From positions 62,001-126,000 of the forward strand of contig NZ_JSEO01000014.1 in assembly GCF_001624705.1 (NCBI RefSeq): 64,000 nucleotides of DNA, written 5' to 3'. This document shows positions 39,411-47,645 of this stretch, piece after piece. Within the stretch, counting starts at the first letter, position 1. Each line of letters begins with the position of its first letter. Below the pieces are notes generated by a model that worked only from the letters and a program-made list of their open reading frames with translations, had not been told where the DNA came from and searched no databases. The stretch comes from Marinomonas sp. SBI8L. GTDB taxonomy: Bacteria; Pseudomonadota; Gammaproteobacteria; Pseudomonadales; Marinomonadaceae. The position numbers and the translations under genes are program-made.

Positions 39411-39899
39411 ATGAAAAATAGACACACAACTGACTCAAAACTGACACTATTACCAAAGCTGATGCTTTTCGTTTTAACCCTAGTTTTTACCGCTGGAGTT
39501 AACGCAAAAAAACTTAACCTTGATAAAGATCAACTGGCCCTAGAGGGCTATGATCCAGTGAGCTATTTCTCAGAAGAACCTATGAAGGGTTACCCTGCCT
39601 TACAAATCCGTCATAATCAGGTGCTGTATTACTTTGAGAATGAAGAAAACCGCCTAGCATTTAGTGAAAATCCAGAAAAGTATGTACCGGCTTACGGCGG
39701 TTGGTGCGCATGGGCTATGTTAGATGGCGATAAAGTAGAAGTTGATCCCCTTAGCTACAAAATCATTAATGGTAAAAACCACCTTTACTACAATGGTTTC
39801 TGGGGTGACACATTAGCCAAGTGGAATAAAAAAGCAGGTAAAGACGGTGAGCAATCACTGATTGATGTTGCGGATAAAGAGTGGGCTGAAATCGACTAA
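39411..39899 (+). CDS. Secreted YHS-domain protein
   Basis: A 162-residue protein with an N-terminal signal peptide (LMLFVLTLVFTAGVNA, cleavage expected after Ala near residue 32). The mature part carries a YHS-type domain: LALEGYDPVSYFSEE, a repeated-strand segment, then YYFENEENRLAFSENPEKYVPAYGGWCAWAM region. Proteins of this kind occur in marine proteobacteria, often near copper or redox genes; a metal-binding role is possible but unproven. An AGGAGG ribosome site lies 6 bases before the ATG. Confidence 0.82.
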   Translation: MKNRHTTDSKLTLLPKLMLFVLTLVFTAGVNAKKLNLDKDQLALEGYDPVSYFSEEPMKGYPALQIRHNQVLYYFENEENRLAFSENPEKYVPAYGGWCAWAMLDGDKVEVDPLSYKIINGKNHLYYNGFWGDTLAKWNKKAGKDGEQSLIDVADKEWAEID

Positions 39900-39925
39900 T
39901 CACCTTTCAAGTCAAATTGATTAGT

Positions 39926-39963
39926 GCAAGATGAGGCTGCAGGAGACGGCGGCCCCATCTTGC
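39926..39963. repeat. Strong 15-bp inverted repeat downstream of YHS gene
   Basis: GCAAGATGAGGCTGC pairs with GCGGCCCCATCTTGC (one mismatch, one G-U wobble) across AGGAGACG. There is no T-run. It lies between two converging genes and may act as a 3' hairpin for either. Confidence 0.55.
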
Positions 39964-39998
39964 AAATTGAATACGAGATAACCTTTTACTTAAAGAAT

Positions 39999-42383
39999 CT
40001 AAAAAGGCCAGATACAGAAGTTTTTATCTTCTGGTGCCGTCCCTTCTAAAAAGGACAGAGTGACCTTGTCATCACACCTGTCCGCCGCTAACTTAAACTC
40101 ATTACGACTCACCTGAAAATACTCACTGCCATGAGGTAAAACTTCCTCTAGAGAGGTAGGGTTTAATCGTTTCATCATTTCAATCCAAACCTTTTGCGCA
40201 CCAGAGCTGCCGGTAATCGATAATGGATGATTATCATCAGCACCTAACCAAATGGTAGTGGAATAGTCAGCAGTAATACCCTGATACCAACTGTCCCTTT
40301 GCTGGTTTGTTGTGCCTGTTTTAGCGGCAAAGACTAAGTTAGGTAAGGCTGCTTGCGCCGCTCTTGTGGTACCAATCTGAGCACTCAACTTCATACCATC
40401 TCGTAAAGTGGCAAGCGCCGCTTTAGAGTATGGCACACGCGTATCTTGGCTAAACTCTTTAAGTACTCCACCTTCGCTCGTTAATACAGAGGCAACGATG
40501 CCTAATTGACTAGACTCACCCGCCGAAGCGATAGGTTGATACAATCTTGCCACTTCAAATGGAGATAGCTCTAAAGCCCCCAATGCCACCGCAGGGAACA
40601 TGGTAAATTCTCGCTCCACACCAAGGCGACGCAAAGCATCACCCACTTCTTCAAAGCCTATTCGATAAGCAAGATCAAGTGTCGCTAGGTTATAGGATTT
40701 AGCCAGAGCCTGATACATGGGCACATTGCCATGATATTTATGATCAAAGTTCTCCGGCTCCCAAAGCTCTCCCCCCACTTCAAAGCGGGTTTCATCATCT
40801 TCTAATAAAGTCAGCCAGGTAAACGACTGATTAGCTAATGCCTCTAAATAAATTGGCGGTTTAACCAATGAACCAATTGGGCGAACAGCCGCTAATGCTC
40901 GATTAAAGCCAGTGTAACGACCGTCACTAGACCCTAAAATCGCCTTAACTTGGCCATTGTGAGCATCGGTTACTACTATGGCACCTTGTAGGTCTTTCAA
41001 CCCTTTTTTAGCACGCTTTAAGCTTTTTACCTGAGAGGTCATACTTTCAAGTACAGCCTGCTGTACTCGCGTATCTAACCCTGTGTAAATTTTTAAACTC
41101 TGGGTGGCAAGCGTCTTCTTATCAAAGTCTCTAGATAACTGAAAAGCCACTAGATCTAAGAAGTCACCGTATAAGCTACGGGTTCCCGCTTGAGTGCGTG
41201 TTTTTAAGGCCTTAGACAAGCTCACTTTATATTGAGCCTCTGTAATAAAATCTTGCTGATACAGAAGGTTAAGCACGACATCACGGCGTTCTTTCGCTCG
41301 TTTAGGATGGCGTTTAGGGTTATATAAAGAAGGCCCTTTTACTGTGCCAACCAAGGTCGCCATCTCATCTATACTCAACTCTTTTAACGGCCTTGCGAAA
41401 AAGTGTTGGCTAGCGGCAGCAAACCCATGAATTGCCTTATTACCATGTTGCGCTAGATAAACCTCATTCACATAAGCGGTCAGAATTTCTTGCTTACTAA
41501 AACGATATTCCATCAAGAGCGCCATAATCACTTCTCGGATTTTACGGCTATAACTTCGTTCAGAGCTTAAGTACATATTCTTAATAAGCTGCTGAGTCAG
41601 GGTGCTGCCCCCTTGTCGACGCGAACCCGCTTGTAGGTTGACCCAAAACGCCCTAGCAATACCAGTAAAGGAAATCCCTATGTGCTCATAAAAGTCCCTG
41701 TCTTCCACCGCGAGTAAGGTATCAATGAGATGCTTAGGAATCTCATCATAAGTCAGTAGAATGCGGCTCTCACTGTTACCACCGTACAAATGGCCAATTA
41801 ATTGCGGCTCTAAAATGGCTGAACTGACTTTTCTGCCCGCCACAGTTTTGATCTCTAGATGCCCATCTGGAAAAGAGAATATACGTCGCTGAGCTGGGTA
41901 ATCTCCAGTGTGATCAGAGAAAGACCTTAAGTGAGCACTTACTTTTGTTAAGCTTCTTGCTGCCCAGCCTATCTCTTGGCTGTTACGTCCAAAGCGATAA
42001 CCCGCTTGTTGCAAGCTTTTCTCTAAGTCCTGTTTACGCCACTGATCACCAGAACGTAGCAAGGTAGGCGCACTGTAAACTTCCGCCGGCACTTGCCATT
42101 TTTGCCCTTCAAAATGCTGTACTAGCTCTTTATCTAACCACCATACCCAAACAGAAAGAGGAATGGCTGCGATTAACCCCAGCACAAAACAGATAACAAA
42201 GAGTCGTTTTATAAACCTTTTAAACCAAGATTGTTTGATAGGCTTTTTGCCCCTAGGTCGAGACGTTTTACGGCTCGTTTTCCTAGCGTTGGAGTAAGCG
42301 GTCGAGGTTTTTTTCGGCTTATTAGATGAAGCAGAAGGCTTTTTCGTAGGGCGATTTACAGGGCGTGTTTTACTCATGGGCAA
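39999..42383 (-). CDS. mrcB: Penicillin-binding protein 1B (bifunctional transglycosylase/transpeptidase)
   Basis: A 794-residue class A PBP. A Lys/Arg/Ser-rich cytoplasmic tail (about residues 1-50) precedes one membrane helix (about 57-77). A UB2H-like domain follows. The GT51 domain has LLAVEDRDFYEHIG with catalytic Glu (about 223-236) and RRQGGSTLTQQLIKNMYL. The transpeptidase has the active serine in GSLVKPPIY (SxxK, about 499-507), SYN, and KTGTTNQQRDSW (about 689-700). The start may be at the second Met. It lacks an adjacent partner gene; LpoB is not visible here. Confidence 0.95.
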   Translation of the reverse strand: MPMSKTRPVNRPTKKPSASSNKPKKTSTAYSNARKTSRKTSRPRGKKPIKQSWFKRFIKRLFVICFVLGLIAAIPLSVWVWWLDKELVQHFEGQKWQVPAEVYSAPTLLRSGDQWRKQDLEKSLQQAGYRFGRNSQEIGWAARSLTKVSAHLRSFSDHTGDYPAQRRIFSFPDGHLEIKTVAGRKVSSAILEPQLIGHLYGGNSESRILLTYDEIPKHLIDTLLAVEDRDFYEHIGISFTGIARAFWVNLQAGSRRQGGSTLTQQLIKNMYLSSERSYSRKIREVIMALLMEYRFSKQEILTAYVNEVYLAQHGNKAIHGFAAASQHFFARPLKELSIDEMATLVGTVKGPSLYNPKRHPKRAKERRDVVLNLLYQQDFITEAQYKVSLSKALKTRTQAGTRSLYGDFLDLVAFQLSRDFDKKTLATQSLKIYTGLDTRVQQAVLESMTSQVKSLKRAKKGLKDLQGAIVVTDAHNGQVKAILGSSDGRYTGFNRALAAVRPIGSLVKPPIYLEALANQSFTWLTLLEDDETRFEVGGELWEPENFDHKYHGNVPMYQALAKSYNLATLDLAYRIGFEEVGDALRRLGVEREFTMFPAVALGALELSPFEVARLYQPIASAGESSQLGIVASVLTSEGGVLKEFSQDTRVPYSKAALATLRDGMKLSAQIGTTRAAQAALPNLVFAAKTGTTNQQRDSWYQGITADYSTTIWLGADDNHPLSITGSSGAQKVWIEMMKRLNPTSLEEVLPHGSEYFQVSRNEFKLAADRCDDKVTLSFLEGTAPEDKNFCIWPF

Positions 42384-42458
42384 GAGTATAAAGACAGCTT
42401 ATTTAGGGTGCAATCAAGCAAGCTTATTTTCCTTAATTCTGACAGAAGATTCTTGTCA

Positions 42459-42487
42459 TTGACTCTCATACACACCCATTTTAGACT
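42459..42487 (+). promoter_or_regulatory. Sigma70-like promoter upstream of 92-residue gene
   Basis: TTGACT (42459-42464) and TAGACT (42482-42487) are separated by 17 bases. Transcription would start about 35 bases before the ATG at 42530, in the gap divergent from mrcB. Confidence 0.5.
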
Positions 42488-42529
42488 CACCTCATAGGCT
42501 CATTGCCAGAAAAATAAGAGAACAAAAAT

Positions 42530-42808
42530 ATGATGATCATAGACCTAATCGATGAACTCGATATCATCGAAGGTATTCACCAAAGAGTACCCAACCTAGA
42601 TAAGAAAGACCCTGCTGATATGAGCGAGCTACTACAAAGCGCAGCACAAACGGCAAATGAAGAGGAATGGGCAGCACTTAATTTATGGCTAGGTGAAGTT
42701 TGCCAAGACATCACCCTGCTTTTACCTGAGATCAAACAAGCCCTTTGTAGCCAATGGCAAGGTGAAAGAGCACTAACAGATGAACTTGCCAGCAAACTAT
42801 CAAGCTAG
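42530..42808 (+). CDS. Hypothetical acidic protein, 92 residues
   Basis: A small soluble protein, acidic overall and predicted to be largely helical, without signal peptide or membrane segment; two cysteines are present. It starts with two consecutive Met codons. It ends two bases before the Rieske gene, so the two genes are very likely cotranscribed and translationally coupled. Opposite-strand frames in this region look like shadows. No family was recognised. Confidence 0.65.
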   Translation: MMIIDLIDELDIIEGIHQRVPNLDKKDPADMSELLQSAAQTANEEEWAALNLWLGEVCQDITLLLPEIKQALCSQWQGERALTDELASKLSS

Positions 42809-42810
42809 CC

Positions 42811-43134
42811 ATGCCGTCTACACCTCTCTGCTTTGTCAGTGAACTGCCAGAAAAAACAGCTAAATCATATAAGTTTGATGATCTCAGCTGTTTTATCATC
42901 AAGTATGAAGGTCAGGTTTATGCTTACTTAAACGCTTGTCCTCACAGAAATATAGAACTTGAGTGGCAAGAAAATGACTTCTTTGACCACAACAAAGACT
43001 ACCTTCAATGTGCTACTCATGGGGCTTTATTCTTGCCCCATAATGGCTATTGCATTACCGGACCTTGTAGCCAAGCCTCATTAACGCCCCTAACAATTCT
43101 CATCATTGACGACAGAATTCATATTAAGTATTAA
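42811..43134 (+). CDS. Rieske [2Fe-2S] protein
   Basis: A 107-residue single-domain Rieske ferredoxin. The cluster ligands are visible as CPHRN (about residues 43-47, Cys and His) and CATHGALF (about 70-77, Cys and His), followed by the family's GYCITGPC region. There is no signal or membrane helix, so it is cytoplasmic, in contrast to cytochrome bc1 Rieske subunits. Such small Rieske proteins can serve in oxygenase electron transfer or assimilatory nitrite reductase, but no such partner is nearby. It lies two bases after the 92-residue gene and just before a Fur box. Confidence 0.88.
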   Translation: MPSTPLCFVSELPEKTAKSYKFDDLSCFIIKYEGQVYAYLNACPHRNIELEWQENDFFDHNKDYLQCATHGALFLPHNGYCITGPCSQASLTPLTILIIDDRIHIKY

Positions 43135-43146
43135 TTTCCTCCAAAA

Positions 43147-43165
43147 GTTATTGATAATCATTATC
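43147..43165. promoter_or_regulatory. Near-consensus Fur box
   Basis: GTTATTGATAATCATTATC matches the 19-bp Fur consensus at 17 positions. The core TTGATAATCATTATCAA (43151-43167) is symmetric around its central base. It overlaps the -35 element below, so iron-loaded Fur should block transcription to the right. Confidence 0.75.
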
Positions 43166-43179
43166 AACAAGTTTATGCT
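43151..43179 (+). promoter_or_regulatory. Sigma70-like promoter overlapped by the Fur box
   Basis: TTGATA (43151-43156) and TATGCT (43174-43179) are spaced 17 bases. The expected start is near 43186. The -35 lies inside the Fur box, the classic layout for iron-repressed transcription. Confidence 0.6.
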
Positions 43180-43185
43180 AGGTTT

Positions 43186-43380
43186 TCGATTACGGTCGAT
43201 GCACTTAATAACAGATTTATATTTTAAGCCTCTGTATCTCTGGTCAAATTATTAAGTGCAAATGATGGAGCAACAAGGAAGCTGTGAATAAACCTCTCTA
43301 TTAACTGCCTCTAATAGATGGAAACTTCATAGCTTTCTATATTCCCCCTTGTGTTGCTCCATCATGCGTTTTACTTCTTA
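43186..43380 (+). ncRNA. Candidate iron-regulated structured RNA
   Basis: The predicted transcript has no ORF of note and folds into two large hairpins. Hairpin 1 uses perfect 12-base arms at 43200-43211 (TGCACTTAATAA) and 43249-43260. Hairpin 2 uses ATGATGGAGCAACA (with AGG) at 43262-43278 and the complement at 43347-43365, with nested pairs AAGCTGTGA/TCATAGCTT and CTATTA/TAATAG inside. After hairpin 2 comes GCGTTTTACTTCTT, a weak T-rich tail. A RyhB/PrrF-like role is inferred from the Fur box alone; I do not recognise either sequence. It could instead be a leader of the cyclase gene. Confidence 0.45.
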
Positions 43381-43552
43381 AAGGTCCAAGTACCAATATG
43401 ACTACTCTTATTTCCTGATTGAAAAAAGGAAATGCAATCACTCAATATTGCCCCTTCTGCAATGGACGACTAATGTTAATAGACTAAATGATGTCGAAGT
43501 GGAATTTACTCATTTACAAGGGACAGCCAAACAGACACAAGGAGTGTTACCT

Positions 43553-44809
43553 ATGCATCTTGGAATCAATAAAAAATCACACATAATCAACCAAGTTACC
43601 TTGGTACGTTTGATCCAACTTTGCGTCGTCGTCATTGCCATTGGCACTCCACTGATTGAAAGTCACTTTATCCATCCTGCCTTTATCAAGCTCATAGTAC
43701 AAAACACAGAAAATGAAGCTAACCGTGCAGCAACGCGTATGAAAAGGGTTGTTATTCAAGATATTAAAAATGGCCATCTCACCGTGTCACCAGACACGAT
43801 TAATTATTTAAAGGAAGCCGAACAAGATTACCTACTTTGGAAAAGCAAGGTATTTAGCCATGATGGTGAAGTTCTCTACTCATCCCAAGATAAAGACATA
43901 GGCACAATAAATGAAAAGGGTTATTTCCATAATCAGGTCGCCAAAGGTGAAATTTTTACCAAACTCGTTAAAAAGAATGGAAGCTCACTCGATGGAGAAG
44001 TCACAACACTCGATGTTGTCGAAACCTATATTCCGCTCATGGTAGAAGGTCAATTTATTGGCGCATTCGAACTCTATTACGATATAAGTGCCCGCATAGA
44101 AGCCATGGATGCTCACATGGAGTGGGTCGATAAAATGCTGCTACTCTTATCAGGTGTCGCCATTATTACTGCCTTTGTCATTGGTATCGGCTATAAAAAA
44201 GTACAACAGATCAGAGAAGAGTATGAACTAGAGCTGATAGAAATGGCCACTAAAGATAAGCTTACCAACATTTATAACCGCCGCAGCTTCGAAGCCAGAT
44301 TAGTTCAAGATATTAAGCAGTATGAAAAGTTTCAAACGGAATTGAGCGTCATCCTTTTTGATGTGGACCACTTTAAGTTTGTGAACGATACCTATGGCCA
44401 TCAAGCGGGAGATAACGTGCTCACGTTGTTGGCCGAGATTACCCAGAAAACTATACGCTCCAATGACATAGTTGCCCGTTATGGTGGTGAAGAGTTTGTC
44501 ATACTTCTGCCCAATACAGGAAAGAATGGCAGTCAGGTCATTGCAGAGAAATTACGCTTAGCCATAGAAGAAGCCGCGTTTGATACCCAGTCCCACAAAA
44601 TACAAATTACTGTAAGTCTAGGAGTTGCTTGTATCTCAGATATTGCTCATCCAAACCTGGATAATCTGGTCAAAAGTGCTGATGATGCACTCTATTTCGC
44701 TAAGCATAATGGCCGTAACCAAGTGTCTTACATGCAAACATCATCTAATAAATATTCAGACGATGAAGAAGAGATGGATTTAAGTTCAGCGCCGGTACTG
44801 GATAGATAA
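43553..44809 (+). CDS. Membrane-anchored diguanylate cyclase (GGDEF)
   Basis: 418 residues from the ATG at 43553, chosen because AAGGAG lies 8 bases upstream (43539-43544). One helix near residues 15-35, a periplasmic region of about 140 residues, a second helix (about 195-217), then a GGDEF domain. The active site is YGGEEF (catalytically competent form) and an inhibitory I-site RSND lies five residues before it, so product feedback is expected. It makes c-di-GMP. A terminator follows. The Fur-box promoter 370 bases upstream might also reach it, so iron could affect c-di-GMP level. Confidence 0.93.
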   Translation: MHLGINKKSHIINQVTLVRLIQLCVVVIAIGTPLIESHFIHPAFIKLIVQNTENEANRAATRMKRVVIQDIKNGHLTVSPDTINYLKEAEQDYLLWKSKVFSHDGEVLYSSQDKDIGTINEKGYFHNQVAKGEIFTKLVKKNGSSLDGEVTTLDVVETYIPLMVEGQFIGAFELYYDISARIEAMDAHMEWVDKMLLLLSGVAIITAFVIGIGYKKVQQIREEYELELIEMATKDKLTNIYNRRSFEARLVQDIKQYEKFQTELSVILFDVDHFKFVNDTYGHQAGDNVLTLLAEITQKTIRSNDIVARYGGEEFVILLPNTGKNGSQVIAEKLRLAIEEAAFDTQSHKIQITVSLGVACISDIAHPNLDNLVKSADDALYFAKHNGRNQVSYMQTSSNKYSDDEEEMDLSSAPVLDR

Positions 44810-44841
44810 ACGCCTATTTATCAGTAATAAAGAAATGAAAG

Positions 44842-44879
44842 AAAGGGGAAGAAATCATTAAGATTTCTTCCCCTTTTTT
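44842..44879. terminator. Terminator between GGDEF gene and Dabb gene
   Basis: AAAGGGGAAGAAATC pairs with GATTTCTTCCCCTTTTTT across ATTAA. It serves converging genes. Confidence 0.92.
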
Positions 44880-44885
44880 GTTTGC

Positions 44886-45182
44886 TTAAAACTCGTAATC
44901 GAATACCAGAATATCAGCAATCATAGGCACAAACATCGCTTTAAAAGCCTCATGTTTAGTATGAGGAAGGTAGGCATCCCTCGCCTTAACATCTGTAAAT
45001 GTTATTAAAACAGCATGGGTATAACCTTTATCTAACCCTTCTGGGCTGGTATTAGCACCAAACTCAACCCCTTCGATACCAGAAATATCTGCTTTCAGTT
45101 GATAAAAGGCCTGCTCTAGCTGGCTCAAATCCTGTTCACTTGTTTCAGGAGTAAACTTAACCAATAAAATATGTCTTACCAT
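44886..45182 (-). CDS. Dabb-family stress-responsive protein
   Basis: About 98 residues from the ATG at 45182, with GGAGG seven bases upstream; a longer frame to 45221 has no such support. The small alpha/beta-barrel (Dabb) fold is indicated by the N-terminal MVRHILLVKF and the later AVLITFTDVKARDAYLPHTKH with the conserved C-terminal FDYEF-like end. These dimeric proteins are of uncertain function, linked to stress or polyketide cyclisation. It lies 39 bases after the LysE gene on the same strand. Confidence 0.88.
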   Translation of the reverse strand: MVRHILLVKFTPETSEQDLSQLEQAFYQLKADISGIEGVEFGANTSPEGLDKGYTHAVLITFTDVKARDAYLPHTKHEAFKAMFVPMIADILVFDYEF

Positions 45183-45221
45183 TGTCATTCCTCCATTTAC
45201 CTCAATTGATCCAATGTCCAA

Positions 45222-45830
45222 TCAAGCTTGAATAAAGGCCCACCATACACTTAAAAACAATAAGATGGCGAGTATTTGGTTTAAACGAATTTGCTGCTGC
45301 TCACTATTAAGGTGACGGTTAGCCAACTTACCAAGATAAGCCCAAACACAAATACAGGGTACAGCAATTGAGGCAAATAAAACGGCTAACACCACATAAT
45401 GGATCAGCTCACTCAAACCTTGGCTAGGAAACAAGCTAGCAACAGTCACAGACATCATCCAGCTCTTAGGGTTAACAAACTGCAAGCCACAGCCCTGTAA
45501 CCAAGTCAGACCTTGTTTGTCATCTAGACCCGTTCCATCAGCCGAAATAGACTTAAGCTTAAATAGCTTAAACGCCATAAGACTTAGCCAACTGGCGCCA
45601 ACAAAACCTAATAAAGGCTTCACAAAAGAGTAATCAAATAAAAATTGAGTTAGCCCCATGGCCGTAAAAAACAGAATCACCCCAGTGCCAATCGAAGCCC
45701 CAAGAATGAAAGGCATCACACGTAAGATTCCCAGCTTGCCACCATAACTTAGAGCAATCACATTGGTTGGCCCTGGAGTAATCGAAGCCACAAAGGAAAA
45801 TAAAGAAAAACTCACGTATAAACTCAACAT
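45222..45830 (-). CDS. LysE/RhtB-family amino-acid exporter
   Basis: About 202 residues from the ATG at 45830 (another in-frame start lies at 45845). Six hydrophobic helices and the family's N-terminal SITPGPTNVIALSYGGKLG motif (about residues 15-33) are visible, plus LQFVNPKSWMMSVTVASLFP in the middle. LysE/RhtB proteins export amino acids or related compounds; the substrate is not predictable. The upstream 240-base leader contains a strong inverted-repeat structure. An AraC-family gene lies further upstream on the same strand. Confidence 0.9.
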   Translation of the reverse strand: MLSLYVSFSLFSFVASITPGPTNVIALSYGGKLGILRVMPFILGASIGTGVILFFTAMGLTQFLFDYSFVKPLLGFVGASWLSLMAFKLFKLKSISADGTGLDDKQGLTWLQGCGLQFVNPKSWMMSVTVASLFPSQGLSELIHYVVLAVLFASIAVPCICVWAYLGKLANRHLNSEQQQIRLNQILAILLFLSVWWAFIQA

Positions 45831-45867
45831 AGAAACACCTGACACTTGGGTAATTTGAATATCTAAA

Positions 45868-45952
45868 GAACCTGCGATTAAGTTGCGCTCCTCGTCATAA
45901 ATCTAGCGGCTTTTATTCACACGCTGAGGCGGGAGGACTTATTCGCAGGTTC
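45868..45952 (-). promoter_or_regulatory. Structured 5' leader candidate of the LysE-family gene
   Basis: Arms of 16 bases match at 15 positions: GAACCTGCGATTAAGT at 45868-45883 and ACTTATTCGCAGGTTC at 45937-45952. In the gene's sense strand the enclosed 53 bases can form nested CCTC/GAGG and AGCG/CGCT helices. It lies 38 bases before the ATG. This could be a riboswitch-like leader, an attenuator, or a small palindromic repeat. Confidence 0.45.
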
Positions 45953-46085
45953 CCTAGTATCAGCTGCCCAAGCCTTAAAGTCTGGAAGCTTTGTGCATAA
46001 GCAGAATATTTATAAAAATAGATAAGCAGCTGTTTTTTAAAGAATATTTAAAAGGCTAAAAAAGCATTAGAGAGGTCAAAAAAAC

Positions 46086-46940
46086 TTAGATTTGAGTTCT
46101 AAGAATTTGTTTTTGATAGGCACTAGGAGTTAAGCGATAAGCACGACGAAACCAGCGGCCTAAATGGCTCTGGTCGGCAAAACATAAGTCACTCGCCACA
46201 CTGATAGGTGAAATACCTTGAGACAACAAGGTTCTAGCTTTTGCCAGCCTTAATTGAATCAAATAAGCATGAGGCGCTAGCCCAAAAGCAGCTTTAAAAC
46301 GCCGAGTCAGACGAAACCTGTCTGTACCTAGCTCTAGGGCCAAGCCTTCAAGGTTAATGTCTTGATGTATGTTTTGTCTTAAGTACTCTCTTGTCCTTAA
46401 AGCCAATTCACAAGGGTTACCAAAAGATAAAGGCAAATCACGATCTGCTTTTTTACGCCAGCTCAAATGCTTACTGGCGTGCGCTAGCATTTGGTCTAAG
46501 CAGGCTTCTCGAATAATCTCAGGCTCTTGATAATGCAAAGCACTAAAAGCCGCAGAAATACTGGCCGTCAGCTGTTTGTCCTGCATCAAATTTTGAGCCG
46601 TATTAAACTCAAAGTTGTCAGGCAAATCATGAAATAAAGAGGCGAGATTATCGTGTAACCAAGCCACAGGAAGGTAAAGCTGGCGATAGGTAAAGCCTCC
46701 TTCTAATGGCGCATTACCATCATGTATTTCACCAGGCTCTAATAAAAAGCTCCCGCCTTCTAACGAGGTGCACATCTGTTTACGGCAATTAAACTGCTGT
46801 ACACCTTGCTCAGTAAAGCCAATCAGATAAGTATCATGCCAATGGGGGTCATAAGCATGTCCTTTAAAATGAGCGCGAAAGGTTTCTATCCCTGTGCGCT
46901 TATCCTGTTCTAATTGTACCCAACTGTCTGCCTGTGACAT
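46086..46940 (-). CDS. AraC-family regulator with cupin sensor
   Basis: A 284-residue regulator. The N-terminal sensor has the cupin pattern HWHDTYLIGFTEQGVQQF-like (about residues 34-52) and SFLLEPGEIHDG. The C-terminal DNA-binding pair contains LALELGTDRFRLTRRFKAAFG (about 204-224) and a second helix-turn-helix with LCFADQSHLGRWFRRAYRLT (about 254-273). It precedes the LysE-family gene by 255 bases on the same strand, a common regulator-exporter layout, though direct control is only inferred. Confidence 0.9.
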   Translation of the reverse strand: MSQADSWVQLEQDKRTGIETFRAHFKGHAYDPHWHDTYLIGFTEQGVQQFNCRKQMCTSLEGGSFLLEPGEIHDGNAPLEGGFTYRQLYLPVAWLHDNLASLFHDLPDNFEFNTAQNLMQDKQLTASISAAFSALHYQEPEIIREACLDQMLAHASKHLSWRKKADRDLPLSFGNPCELALRTREYLRQNIHQDINLEGLALELGTDRFRLTRRFKAAFGLAPHAYLIQLRLAKARTLLSQGISPISVASDLCFADQSHLGRWFRRAYRLTPSAYQKQILRTQI

Positions 46941-47044
46941 TTACCTAACTCTCTAAAACCTGCATAACTAAAAAGACCATTACAAATAAGAAGGTATGAC
47001 TATCTTCAAAATATTGCTAGAAGATTTGTGCAAACCTATTCAGT

Positions 47045-47497
47045 TTAGAGGGTTCTCAGCATCTCAATATGAGGGATATCATCTTCATCGTAGGGCTCAG
47101 ACACCACCTCAAAACCAAAGTCTTCATAAAACTTTTGCAGATAAAGTTGAGCAGAAATACGAATCGGGCTTTTTGGCGCTTCTTTATCTAAAAACTCAAG
47201 CGCACCTTGAATCAAAGCTTTTCCTAACCCCATGCCTCGGGCAGCTTCCGTGGTAAGCACACGACCAATAGAGATTTCATCATATTTACAGCCAGCATAA
47301 GTAATACGTAGATAAGCTAAAATTTTATCGGTTTTCTCATCACTGGTATAAAGGTGCCAAGACACATTATCCAAACTATCCACATCTTGATAAGGGCAGT
47401 TTTGCTCTACCACAAAGACTTCTTGTCTTACCCTTAAAATCTCATAAAGATCAGCGATTTTTAACTGTTCAAACCGCTTAACCTGCCACTCAATCAT
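47045..47497 (-). CDS. ElaA-like GNAT acetyltransferase
   Basis: A 150-residue N-acetyltransferase. The ElaA signature is the segment RQEVFVVEQNCPYQDVDSLD (about residues 24-43) followed by AYLRI. The acetyl-CoA loop is GRVLTTEAARGMGLGKALIQ (about 78-97). Late residues YLQKFYEDFGFE are the usual GNAT C-terminal motif. The substrate of ElaA is unknown. The 148-base gap to the oxidoreductase contains that gene's terminator. Confidence 0.9.
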   Translation of the reverse strand: MIEWQVKRFEQLKIADLYEILRVRQEVFVVEQNCPYQDVDSLDNVSWHLYTSDEKTDKILAYLRITYAGCKYDEISIGRVLTTEAARGMGLGKALIQGALEFLDKEAPKSPIRISAQLYLQKFYEDFGFEVVSEPYDEDDIPHIEMLRTL

Positions 47498-47586
47498 GAC
47501 TTATGCTCCTTCTTAAAAGCGTTTAATATCTCGATTAGGCCTAATCTAACAGGTTAGTATTTGCTTTAAAATCAATTTATTTAACG

Positions 47587-47630
47587 CAAAAAAAAGCCAC
47601 TCATTCTTTACTCAAGAACAAATGGCTTTT
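47587..47630 (-). terminator. Terminator of the Gfo/Idh/MocA oxidoreductase gene
   Basis: AAAAGCCA pairs with TGGCTTTT with an inner TTCTT/AAGAA helix, followed on the minus strand by a run of eight T. It lies 16 bases beyond the stop. Confidence 0.85.
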
Positions 47631-47645
47631 AAACAAAAGAAAGCG

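Larger units (their letters stand above)
43135..43552. other. 418-base noncoding region with regulatory and structured elements
   Basis: Between the Rieske stop and the diguanylate cyclase start. A TTG-initiated extension of the cyclase frame to 43448 exists but the ATG at 43553 has the better ribosome site. The gap holds a Fur box, an overlapping promoter, and two large inverted-repeat structures described in separate entries. Confidence 0.8.

Noticed and set aside
45868-45914. Resemblance of the LysE leader (GACGAGGAGCGCAAC) to the SAH riboswitch core
   Set aside because: Only this short string matches. The expected later GGCGCUCAC-type segment and pseudoknot partner are absent, and the gene is not a SAH-cycle gene.
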